From positions 1 through 34,761 of the forward strand of contig NZ_JACHKZ010000037.1 of NCBI RefSeq assembly GCF_014207855.1: a stretch of DNA of 34,761 nucleotides, given 5' to 3'. The translations under genes and the position numbers were made by a program. The stretch comes from Comamonas odontotermitis (GTDB taxonomy: Bacteria; Pseudomonadota; Gammaproteobacteria; Burkholderiales; Burkholderiaceae_C). Shown piece after piece: positions 28,922-34,761 of the stretch (positions are counted from its first letter, which is position 1; each line of letters opens with the position of its first letter). The notes beneath the pieces are model-generated. The model saw only the letters and a program-made list of their open reading frames with translations, ran no database searches and was not told the origin of the DNA.

Positions 28922-29605
28922 TCAGGGTTTGCGAGGCGTTTTGCCAGACGCTGGATGCCGGGGCCTATCGCCTGCAGGTGGCTTGGCCTTGGCGGGCCTG
29001 GCTGCCAAGAGCCGGATTCCAGCCTGCGCCGAGTCGGGAAGCTGCTGCGCCCGTTCTTCGGAGAACTCCCGGACTATACGGCCGCGGCCTGCATTTTCGG
29101 CACTAGATGTTGCCTGCGCCGCCTCTCTGGAATGCGTCCAATTGTTCCGTGTCAAAGTAGCCAGCAACCCTTGCAGGGTTTTGGCTGTGACCTCGTGAAA
29201 AACCTGCGCCTGACGCAACCGTTCAATCGCGTCCTCGCCCAGCTCAGCACCGATCAGCAACTCGTCAACATACTCAGAAAAGCGCTGGCACTGATCGATG
29301 CTTTGCTCAATGGCCAGCGCAAACGGATTGGCCCGCAGACTGAAGAAATCCTGGCGCTCTCCGCGCAAGGCGACGCGCTCGATGATCCCCAGACGCTCAA
29401 GCAGTCGCGTATTGGTACTGACGCTTGCCCGGCTGGCCTGCATACGTTCTGCCAGGTCAGAAAAACTGATCGGGCCACCATCCAGCAAAAAAATACCGAT
29501 GAGCCGACCCGCAATCCTTGGCAACCCGCCAAGCTCCGCCTGGATTGCATTTCGCTCAATAAATAGTTCGCGCGCCTTTTGACCCTCGCCTGCCAACTCT
29601 TTCAC
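28922..29605 (-). CDS. GbsR/MarR-family transcriptional regulator of the efflux operon
   Basis: The 227-residue protein has a winged helix-turn-helix (about residues 28-95) with GLPRIAGRLIGIFLLDGGP and FSDLAERMQASRASVSTNTRLLERLGIIERV, which is characteristic of the GbsR branch of MarR-like regulators. A helical region (about 95-160) probably dimerises. The last 60 residues are basic and Ala/Pro/Arg-rich, of unknown role. A GTG start with GAGGTG 5 bases before it is chosen. The gene heads the efflux operon and its promoter carries a perfect inverted repeat, so it probably represses its own operon until an effector binds. The effector is unknown. The function is inferred from family and place. 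Confidence 0.85.
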   Translation of the reverse strand: MKELAGEGQKARELFIERNAIQAELGGLPRIAGRLIGIFLLDGGPISFSDLAERMQASRASVSTNTRLLERLGIIERVALRGERQDFFSLRANPFALAIEQSIDQCQRFSEYVDELLIGAELGEDAIERLRQAQVFHEVTAKTLQGLLATLTRNNWTHSREAAQATSSAENAGRGRIVREFSEERAQQLPDSAQAGIRLLAARPAKAKPPAGDRPRHPASGKTPRKP

Positions 29606-29620
29606 CGGAACACCTCATCA

Positions 29621-29648
29621 TTTATATTGTTCACTCTACACTGAACAA
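29621..29648 (-). promoter_or_regulatory. promoter of the regulator-efflux operon
   Basis: On the minus strand, -35 TTGTTC (29643-29648) and -10 TATAAA (29621-29626) are 16 bases apart and lie just before the GTG start at 29605. The -10 is close to consensus and the -35 is weak, which fits a regulated promoter. It overlaps the operator listed next. Confidence 0.55.
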
Positions 29649-29649
29649 T
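29626..29649. promoter_or_regulatory. operator: 8-bp perfect inverted repeat
   Basis: ATTGTTCA (29626-29633) and TGAACAAT (29642-29649) are exact complements with an 8-base spacer. The site covers the -35 and the spacer of the promoter. A dimeric regulator bound here would block RNA polymerase, so this is the best candidate site for the GbsR/MarR-type protein. Confidence 0.65.
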
Positions 29650-29689
29650 TCTAATACAGGTTTTCCAGATTTCCAGAACTACAGGGTGC

Positions 29690-29709
29690 GCGCGACCTTA
29701 AAGTCGCGC
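29690..29709 (-). terminator. hairpin downstream of the EamA transporter gene
   Basis: GCGCGAC (29690-29696) pairs perfectly with GTCGCGC (29703-29709) across a 6-base CTTAAA loop, 11 bases after the transporter stop codon. No clear T-tract follows, so it may be a weak terminator or a barrier between this gene and the efflux operon promoter. Confidence 0.4.
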
Positions 29710-29719
29710 CGTGGAGCGC

Positions 29720-30583
29720 CTAATGCGCATACTTCTTGGCTCCCGCCACACAGACTACAGCGACCAGGGTTACCGCCAACATGGCCCAACTGACCTGCTC
29801 GTGCAACAACACCGCAGCCAACCCGAGCCCCATGAATGGCTGCAGCAATTGCAACTGGCCTACGGCTGCAATGCCCCCTTGTGCCAGACCGCGATACCAG
29901 AACACAAAGCCGATCAACATGGAAAACAAAGACACGTAGGCCAAGCCCAGCCACGCAGGCGCACCGACAGCGGCAAATGAAGAAGGCATGCTGAACCAAG
30001 CCAGCGGCAGCATCACCGGCAGCGACAGCACCAGCGCCCAGCAGATCACCTGCCAGCCACCCAGCGAACGTGACAGCCGCGCCCCTTCGGCATAGCCCAG
30101 GCCGCAGACGGCAATGGCTGCGAGCATCAGCAAGTCTCCCTGCAGCGAACCTGCCGCACTGCCCGCCGCTGCATACCCCGCCACCATGGCAGCACCCAAT
30201 ACCGAAAAGAGCCAGAACGTGGGGCGAGGACGTTCTCCACCTCTGAGCACGGCAAAGATGGCCGTACTGAGCGGCAGCAGCCCCACAAAAACGATGGAAT
30301 GCGCCGAAGTTACATGCTGCAATGCCATGGCCGTCAGCAGCGGGAACCCCACCACACCACCAATGGCCGTCAAGATCAAAGAAAACACCTGCGCACCGCC
30401 CGGCCTGGGTTGGCGCAGCAAAGCCAGCATGGCCAACGCCAGCAATGCGGCAATCGTTGCCCGCGCGGCAGTCAGAAAAATCGGATCGAAATCGGCAACC
30501 GCTACCCGCGTTGCGGGCAACGAACCCGCAAAGATCGCCACACCAATCAGGCCATTCACCCAGCCCTTCGTCACCTTGTCCAT
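29720..30583 (-). CDS. EamA/DMT-family transporter
   Basis: This 287-residue protein has about ten hydrophobic helices in two five-helix halves, each an EamA-type repeat. The first has SLPATRVAVADFDPIFLTAARATIAALLALAMLALL and the second has YVSLFSMLIGFVFWYRGLAQGGIAAVGQLQLLQPF, the LQPF segment being typical of this family. Such proteins export or import small metabolites, often amino acids, across the inner membrane; the substrate cannot be inferred. AAGGAG lies 7 bases before the ATG at 30583. The frame extends 40 codons further upstream but has no family similarity there. It is divergent from a MocR-type regulator, which suggests it is that regulator's target. Confidence 0.92.
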   Translation of the reverse strand: MDKVTKGWVNGLIGVAIFAGSLPATRVAVADFDPIFLTAARATIAALLALAMLALLRQPRPGGAQVFSLILTAIGGVVGFPLLTAMALQHVTSAHSIVFVGLLPLSTAIFAVLRGGERPRPTFWLFSVLGAAMVAGYAAAGSAAGSLQGDLLMLAAIAVCGLGYAEGARLSRSLGGWQVICWALVLSLPVMLPLAWFSMPSSFAAVGAPAWLGLAYVSLFSMLIGFVFWYRGLAQGGIAAVGQLQLLQPFMGLGLAAVLLHEQVSWAMLAVTLVAVVCVAGAKKYAH

Positions 30584-30659
30584 CCATTGCTCCTTACCAG
30601 GGATCCTCTGCAAAACCCTCGCCATAGGGATAGACGCGGATCGGGATGAGGCGCAAGGC

Positions 30660-30700
30660 GTCTTTTGAAGGCAATAACCGTAGCTATTGACGAAAAAGAC
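30660..30700. repeat. stem-loop with CAATA...TATTG core
   Basis: GTCTTTT (30660-30666) pairs with AAAAGAC (30694-30700), and inside it CAATA (30672-30676) pairs with TATTG (30685-30689). The element sits in the divergent intergenic region upstream of the transporter gene. It resembles small dispersed hairpins of related genomes, but copy number cannot be checked in this window. On either strand a T-rich arm is present, so termination is also possible. Confidence 0.45.
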
Positions 30701-30804
30701 CACGCAGCGAATCGCCCGAGACCGCGCTCAGACCATGGCAGGGAGTTTTGCGGAGGGTTCTTAGGCACCAAGTAGAGCATCGGCAAGCAGATTGAATCCA
30801 TGCA

Positions 30805-30852
30805 CAATACAGCACAATTAAAATAAACTGTATTGGCATATTTTCAGTACAG
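30805..30852. promoter_or_regulatory. candidate MocR operator: three CAATACAG-like boxes
   Basis: CAATACAG (30805-30812) and its complement CTGTATTG (30828-30835) form a perfect inverted pair 15 bases apart around an AT-rich spacer. CAGTACAG (30845-30852) repeats the first box directly with one mismatch, ending 9 bases before the regulator ATG. MocR-family proteins typically bind paired repeats in the gap between their own gene and a divergent target, so this is the likely control site for both genes. Confidence 0.6.
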
Positions 30853-30861
30853 ATCCTCAAT

Positions 30862-32259
30862 ATGGCACGCAGTAACACCCGTATCCAGGCCGTGATGCAC
30901 GAGATTCAGTCACGCATCGCCGCCCGTATCTATGGTCCGGGCGCGCGCCTGCCGTCGGTTCGCGCGCAGGCACAGGTCATGGGGCTATCGGTATCCACTG
31001 TGGTCGAGGCCTATGAGCGCCTGATGGCACAAGGCGTGTTGACCTCCCGCCCAGGCTCCGGCTTCTATGTGGAAGGGCCGGTTGCGCCTCTGGCACTCAC
31101 TGAGATCGGCCCCAAGTTGGACCGTGCCGTCGATCCACTATGGGTATCGCGCCAGACGCTCGAGGCCGGCGATGCAATGCTGCGGCCGGGCTGCGGCTGG
31201 CTGCCGCCCGCTTTGCTCTATGAAAGCGGCATGCGCCGGGCTCTGCGCACGCTGGCCCGCGCCAGCCCCCTCGAACTAGCGGAATACGCCTCCCCCCAGG
31301 GCCAGTTGCCACTGCGCCAGCTGCTATCGAGGCGCATGCTTGCCCATGACATTGAGGCGCCGCCTCAGCAGATCATGCTCACCGAATCGGGTACGCAGGC
31401 CATCGACCTGATCTGCCGCTTCCTGCTGGAGCCGGGAGACACCGTGCTGGTGGACGATCCCTGTTACTTCAACTTCCACGCCCTTCTCAAGGCACACCGG
31501 GCGCAGGTGGTTGGAGTCGCCTACACGCCGCAAGGCCCGGACATCGAGAAGTTCGAGGCAGCGCTGCAAGCGCACGCCCCTCGCCTCTACATCACCAATT
31601 CCGGCATACACAATCCGACGGGGGCGACCTTGTCAGCTGTCACCGCCCACCGGGTACTCAAGCTTGCCGAACGCGCAGGCCTGACCATCATCGAAGATGA
31701 CATCTTTGCGGATTTCGAGCACAGCCCTGCACCGCGGCTGGCCGCGCTCGACGGCCTCGCCCGTGTCATTCATATAGGCAGCTTCTCCAAGACCTTGTCT
31801 GCATCGCTGCGTTGTGGCTTTGTGGCGGCAAGACCCGACTGGATAGACAGCCTGATCGATCTGAAGATTGCCACCAGCTTTGCCGGAGGCAGGCTGGCAG
31901 CCGATGTCACCCATGCTGCTTTAACGGACAGCGGCTATCGCAAGCACATGGAAGCCCTGCGCATCCACCTCGCCCAGGGCATGCACACCACCCTCTCTCG
32001 CTTGGCAAAGCTCGGCATCGAGCCCTGGCATACCCCAAAAGCTGGCATGTTCATCTGGTGCCAGCTACCGGATGGCGTGGACTCCGCTGCACTGGCCCGC
32101 CGCTGCCTGCAGCAACAGGTCGTACTGGCCCCCGGCAACGCCTTCAGCCCCAACCAGAATGCAGGCAGCTTTCTGCGCTTCAATGTGGCGCAGTCAACGG
32201 ACGACCGTGTTTTCAGTGTGCTGGCCGGTGCATTGCGCGAGGAACGTCAGCATCGCTGA
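30862..32259 (+). CDS. MocR/PdxR-type regulator: GntR HTH fused to aminotransferase domain
   Basis: The 465-residue protein has an N-terminal GntR winged helix (about residues 8-70, GARLPSVRAQAQVMGLSVSTVVEAYERLMAQGVL, then RPGSGFYV) followed by a fold-type I PLP-binding aminotransferase domain. HNPTG is at 250-254, EDDIF follows with the Asp that contacts PLP, and GSFSKTL places the PLP lysine at 310. All are intact, so PLP can be bound. Such regulators sense PLP or a PLP-amino acid adduct, as PdxR and GabR do. It is the only clearly supported plus-strand gene between the left edge and 34200. The divergent EamA transporter is the likely target. The ligand is unknown. Confidence 0.93.
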   Translation: MARSNTRIQAVMHEIQSRIAARIYGPGARLPSVRAQAQVMGLSVSTVVEAYERLMAQGVLTSRPGSGFYVEGPVAPLALTEIGPKLDRAVDPLWVSRQTLEAGDAMLRPGCGWLPPALLYESGMRRALRTLARASPLELAEYASPQGQLPLRQLLSRRMLAHDIEAPPQQIMLTESGTQAIDLICRFLLEPGDTVLVDDPCYFNFHALLKAHRAQVVGVAYTPQGPDIEKFEAALQAHAPRLYITNSGIHNPTGATLSAVTAHRVLKLAERAGLTIIEDDIFADFEHSPAPRLAALDGLARVIHIGSFSKTLSASLRCGFVAARPDWIDSLIDLKIATSFAGGRLAADVTHAALTDSGYRKHMEALRIHLAQGMHTTLSRLAKLGIEPWHTPKAGMFIWCQLPDGVDSAALARRCLQQQVVLAPGNAFSPNQNAGSFLRFNVAQSTDDRVFSVLAGALREERQHR

Positions 32260-32271
32260 CGGCCTCCTGAG

Positions 32272-32294
32272 ACGCATCCTGACACGCATCCTGA
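32272..32294. repeat. short tandem repeat, 12-base period
   Basis: ACGCATCCTGA occurs twice, at 32272-32282 and 32284-32294, one base apart, just after the stop of the MocR-type gene. On the minus strand a third partial copy (TCAGGA) follows. It lies in a convergent gap. No function is evident. Confidence 0.5.
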
Positions 32295-32346
32295 AAAGTG
32301 CTTTGACCAAGCCGCCCAGCCATGCCATTGGCTATGGCACACCGAG

Positions 32347-32379
32347 AAAAAGCGCCCGGGCATGAAACCCTGGGCGCTT
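32347..32379 (-). terminator. intrinsic terminator of the dadA-type gene
   Basis: Arms at 32350-32360 (AAGCGCCCGGG) and 32368-32379 (complement with one bulged base) make a GC-rich stem. On the minus strand the stem runs straight into TTTTT. It lies 15 bases after the dadA-type stop codon, between two convergent genes, and is the clearest intrinsic terminator in the window. Confidence 0.8.
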
Positions 32380-32394
32380 GAGCGAAAAGCCGGA

Positions 32395-33663
32395 TCAGGT
32401 TCCGGCCTCGCTGAGAGCCATGGACGCAGGCACCATGGTGGTCTTGTCCAGTGTCTGCTGAACGATATCGCCAATCATGCTGGCAGTGACTGCAGAAAGA
32501 GTCCAGCCCAGATGGCCATGGCCCGTGTTGTAGAAAACGCAAGGCTGGTTGCCTCGCCCCACACGCGGCAGCATATTGGGCATCATCGGGCGCAGCCCCG
32601 CCCAAGGCACCACACTGCGAGTGCTGACGCCCGGAAAGCACGCCTGCACCCAATCGATCAGCGGCCGAATCCGGTCAGCCCGGATATCCTTGTTGTATCC
32701 ATTGAACTCCGCAGTGCCCGCCACGCGGAAGCGATCATCGCCCAATCGGCTGGTGACCAGCTTGGTCTCGTCATCCAGCAGGCTGATGTTGGGCGCCGCA
32801 GCCTGGCTGTTTTCATCCAGCAGATTCACCGTGATCGAATAGCCCTTGACAGGATAGATGTTGACGCGGTCGCCCAACTGGGCCGCCAACGCGCGGCTGG
32901 CGGTACCAGCGCATACAACGATGCCATCAAAGGTAGAGGTCATGGGCCCGTCTGCTTGCTGCACGGTCACACTGGCTTGCTTTCCATTACTGCTGACAGA
33001 CAGCACCTGCTGGCCATACAGGCAATTCACCCCCATGCGAGAGCAGGCCGCGGCCAGACCGCTCGTGAACTTATGGATGTCACCCGTCGAATCGCTTTCG
33101 GTGAAATAGCCTCCGTAAAAAGACCCAGACAAGGTCGGCTCAATCGCCCGCATCTCCTGCGGCGTCACGGCACGCCGCTCCAGACCGCCTTGCGCAAGCA
33201 GCCTGGAAACCTTGCCCGCATGCTCAAAACCAGCCTGGTTGCGGTAGATATGGAGGATTCCCTTCTGCTTCAAATCAAAATCGATGCCCTCTTCCGCACC
33301 CCACGCAAAGAGGTGCTCCCGCGCAGCAATGGCCAGCCGTGCTGTTTCAACCGTGTTGCTCTGGTAGTGCGGAATGGCCGCCAGAAACTCACAGAACCAT
33401 GACAGCTTGTGCCAACTCGGCTTTGGATTGATCAGCAGCGGAGCATCGCTTTTGAACATCCATTGAAGGCCCTTGAGAACGGTCGACGAGTGGTTCCATA
33501 CCTCTGCATTGGAAGCAGAAAGCTGCCCGCCGTTGGCGAATGAGGTCTCCATTGCGGCATAGCGCTGCTTCTCGAACAGGGTAACGGAAAAACCCCGTCT
33601 GGCCAGGGCATACGCTGTGGTCACGCCCGTAATACCGCCACCGATAACGGCGATTGTTTTCAT
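32395..33663 (-). CDS. dadA: D-amino-acid dehydrogenase-like FAD enzyme (DadA family)
   Basis: The 422-residue protein has the N-terminal FAD dinucleotide fold (VIGGGITGVTTAYALARRG, GxGxxG at about residues 8-13), the ETSFANGGQLSASNAEVWNH segment typical of DadA, a substrate domain, and the C-terminal FAD segment with PWAGLRPMMPNMLPRVG and TGHGHLGWTLS. DadA enzymes oxidise D-amino acids, such as D-alanine, to 2-oxo acids and ammonia and pass electrons to the respiratory chain. A tandem glycine riboswitch leads the message, which suggests glycine as a substrate or signal, so a glycine-oxidising role is possible. The ribosome site AGGA is 11 bases upstream inside a TCAGG/CCTGA palindrome. No dadX racemase is adjacent. 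Confidence 0.88.
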   Translation of the reverse strand: MKTIAVIGGGITGVTTAYALARRGFSVTLFEKQRYAAMETSFANGGQLSASNAEVWNHSSTVLKGLQWMFKSDAPLLINPKPSWHKLSWFCEFLAAIPHYQSNTVETARLAIAAREHLFAWGAEEGIDFDLKQKGILHIYRNQAGFEHAGKVSRLLAQGGLERRAVTPQEMRAIEPTLSGSFYGGYFTESDSTGDIHKFTSGLAAACSRMGVNCLYGQQVLSVSSNGKQASVTVQQADGPMTSTFDGIVVCAGTASRALAAQLGDRVNIYPVKGYSITVNLLDENSQAAAPNISLLDDETKLVTSRLGDDRFRVAGTAEFNGYNKDIRADRIRPLIDWVQACFPGVSTRSVVPWAGLRPMMPNMLPRVGRGNQPCVFYNTGHGHLGWTLSAVTASMIGDIVQQTLDKTTMVPASMALSEAGT

Positions 33664-33724
33664 GATGAATCAGGTCCTGATACGTCGAGGGTGGAGTCCG
33701 GGCGCAACATGCGCGCCGAACGCC

Positions 33725-33931
33725 CCCTCTGTTCTGGACCTGAGAGATTCACGAGTCACCCCATCCGGGCGGTGATCGCTTGCTCCTTCGGTATGCCCGC
33801 GGACGATGGCGCGGCGCATTCTTCAGAGTGAATGGATAAATGGTGCCGATCCTTTTGCCTGAGAGTTTCCGGGGCGGTTGCTCCTTCGGCGCCACGTGAC
33901 AGTCTTAGTGCACGCGGTCTCTCTCGACACC
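33725..33931 (-). promoter_or_regulatory. tandem glycine riboswitch upstream of dadA-type gene
   Basis: Two glycine aptamers lie in tandem on the minus strand. Aptamer I spans 33842-33931: its P1 pairs GGTGTCG with CGGCACC, and it has the core strings GAGAGAGACC, GCCGAAGGAGCAA and AAACTCTCAGGCAAAAGGA. Aptamer II spans 33725-33830: CTCTG pairs with CAGAG, and the core strings ACCGAAGGAGCAA and ATCTCTCAGG are present. An 11-base linker joins them, as in cooperative glycine riboswitches. The expression platform (33664-33724) contains a GGCGC/GCGCC hairpin and a palindrome over the ribosome site of the dadA-type gene, so glycine probably controls translation or termination. A candidate promoter (TTGGGG, 16 bases, TATCCA) lies just upstream near 33945-33975. 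Confidence 0.95.
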
Positions 33932-34195
33932 ACTTGGCTGAAAGCCTGGATACTGAATTTAAAGATATCCCCAAGGCTTGAATATACGTGTTTTCCACGC
34001 TTGTCTCCGCCAAGATGCGAAATACAAGGCCCTTTGGATGAACAAACCGGCACCCCACCAAGCGAGCCATCCAAGTCGGAACCATGGCTTACCCTCGCAG
34101 CTGCCACACCGTGTCAGTCCAGACCGCAAATTCCACTCGCAGAAGCGGCAAACTCGCTCCTCCTACAGACATGGCAAAGCAGTGATCGCCCAATG

Positions 34196-34226
34196 GGAGT
34201 CAGCACACCCGCAAAGGACTGACTCC
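34196..34226 (+). promoter_or_regulatory. stem-loop presenting the ribosome site of the small protein gene
   Basis: GGAGTCAG (34196-34203) pairs perfectly with CTGACTCC (34219-34226). The 15-base loop holds AAAGGA (34213-34218), the only plausible ribosome site for the ATG at 34230. The stem may set access to that site, or the inverted repeat may be a protein-binding site. Seen directly; the role is inferred. Confidence 0.5.
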
Positions 34227-34229
34227 ACC

Positions 34230-34493
34230 ATGACTCAACCCGCCAACCCACCCCTCACGCACACCCCGGAAGTTCGCATCAACACCAACAAGCCCGCACG
34301 AAAAGACGACCCGGGGCCAAATGCCAAGCTACCCCATGAACGAGACCAATCCACGGATATGACGGACGGGCAACCGTCACCACGGGTGGAGCAGGCATAC
34401 CAGGACGTCAAGCGCGGTTTGCGCGACGCCGATGCCCGCGCCCCGGATGGACGCCCCGCCCCACCACGCCCAACAGACAAGGACGCCCCATGA
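34230..34493 (+). CDS. small hypothetical protein, charged and proline-rich
   Basis: The 87-residue product is rich in Pro, Asp, Arg and Lys, with no hydrophobic stretch, signal or cysteine, so it is probably cytoplasmic and largely disordered. The middle (PNAKLPHERDQSTDMTDG, then SPRVEQAYQDVKRGLRDADAR) contains one predicted amphipathic helix. It resembles short uncharacterised proteins of Burkholderiales that I have seen, but I cannot name a family. The open frame extends upstream to 33978; that part lacks homology-like character and crosses the stem-loop. The ATG at 34230 is the first with a ribosome site (AAAGGA, 11 bases). It stands alone between the riboswitch and an insertion sequence. 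No function can be assigned. Confidence 0.6.
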   Translation: MTQPANPPLTHTPEVRINTNKPARKDDPGPNAKLPHERDQSTDMTDGQPSPRVEQAYQDVKRGLRDADARAPDGRPAPPRPTDKDAP

Positions 34494-34668
34494 CGTACTT
34501 TCTGAGCTCCGGACCTTATTGCGCATCGTAGGGAAAATCGCATGGCAATGCTTCATAAAAACCTACAACCAAACGATTTATCTGGCTTTAGCATGAATAC
34601 TCACTTCGCAAGTGGAATATGAAGATTCATTCTCAAGAATCATCCACTATCTTATTGAGCAATCAGCA
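34494..34668. other. AT-richer non-coding flank of the insertion sequence
   Basis: This 175-base stretch has clearly lower GC than the rest of the window and no open frame of note. It contains CACTT/AAGTG (34602-34614) and ATGAAT/ATTCAT small inverted repeats. It ends exactly where the insertion sequence begins. It may be an old promoter region or foreign DNA. Confidence 0.5.
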
Positions 34669-34761
34669 GGGCTTTGTTGCACAAATCCGGGCCGCAGCGG
34701 TAGTAGGCTCGGATGATGAGTGAGACGAACTGGGGTCGGCGCAAGTACCGCACCACAAACT
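34669..34761 (+). mobile_element. left end of an IS5-like insertion sequence (partial)
   Basis: GGGCTTTGTTGC (from 34669) is the terminal inverted repeat typical of one branch of the IS5 family. A transposase start follows 45 bases later on the same strand. The element continues beyond the window, so the right end and target duplication cannot be seen. The assignment to IS5 family is from the end sequence and the first transposase residues. Confidence 0.7.
34716..34761 (+). CDS. IS5-family transposase, N-terminal fragment
   Basis: Only the first 15 codons are in the window: MSETNWGRRKYRTTN. A preceding in-frame ATG at 34713 is an alternative start. The Asn/Trp and RKYRTTN pattern fits the N-terminus of IS5-type DDE transposases, which catalyse cut-and-paste movement of the element. 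The catalytic DDE region lies beyond the edge, so integrity cannot be judged. Confidence 0.6.
   Translation, partial: MSETNWGRRKYRTTN

Noticed and set aside
29679..30587. 302-codon minus-strand frame in another phase of the EamA gene
   Set aside because: Its Gly/Cys/Arg-rich product shows no membrane pattern, whereas the overlapping frame encodes ten clear helices.
33725..33931. repeated CTGAGAG and GCTCCTTCGG strings taken as a short repeat array
   Set aside because: They are the conserved cores of two glycine aptamers read from the opposite strand and not a CRISPR or mobile repeat.
33978..34229. upstream extension of the small protein frame (84 further codons)
   Set aside because: It has no ribosome site, crosses the exact stem-loop at 34196-34226, and its His, Ser and Arg-rich residues look unlike the downstream protein.

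Overview
The base composition, gene order and protein sequences point to a betaproteobacterium of the Burkholderiales, most likely Comamonadaceae (Comamonas, Delftia or a close relative). The main evidence is the long conserved block ndk-rlmN-pilF-rodZ-ispG-hisS-yfgM-bamB-der-hfq-hflX-hflK-hflC-hisZ-purA, the short-form histidine pathway regulator HisZ, and small GCTATCAA and palindromic elements between genes. The genus is inferred; there is no 16S rRNA in the window.

Positions 1-16700 hold a dense run of housekeeping genes, all on the minus strand and so read from right to left. They cover nucleotide metabolism (ndk, purA, a phosphoribosyltransferase), RNA and ribosome functions (rlmN, der, hfq, hflX, hisS), isoprenoid synthesis (ispG), envelope and shape functions (pilF, rodZ, bamB, yfgM), the HflKC membrane complex and hisZ. 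Most gaps are shorter than 70 bases. A hairpin terminator after hflC separates hisZ-purA-phosphoribosyltransferase from the genes upstream.

Positions 16700-22900 hold two more minus-strand groups: scpB-rluB (chromosome segregation and 23S pseudouridylation) and surE-pcm-nlpD-rluD (stationary-phase maintenance, protein repair, cell-wall amidase activation and 23S pseudouridylation). Start and stop codons overlap at scpB/rluB, surE/pcm and nlpD/rluD.

Positions 23159-29650 carry a self-contained efflux operon on the minus strand: a GbsR/MarR-type regulator, an outer-membrane channel lipoprotein, a membrane-fusion lipoprotein and an RND pump. The three pump genes overlap. A perfect inverted repeat lies on the promoter of the regulator gene, so autoregulation is likely.

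Positions 29700-34500 are accessory. An EamA-type transporter and a MocR-type regulator are transcribed divergently across a control region with repeated CAATACAG-like boxes. Next comes a D-amino-acid dehydrogenase-like flavoenzyme (dadA family) led by a clear tandem glycine riboswitch, and then a small proline-rich charged protein of unknown function whose ribosome site sits in a hairpin loop. The window ends in an AT-richer non-coding stretch and the first 93 bases of an IS5-like insertion sequence.

I saw no CRISPR array, rRNA, tRNA, prophage or defence cassette. The least routine features are the glycine riboswitch in front of a dadA-type gene, the MocR/EamA control region, the regulated RND operon, and several precise hairpins placed at start codons (hflX, rluD, the small protein gene).
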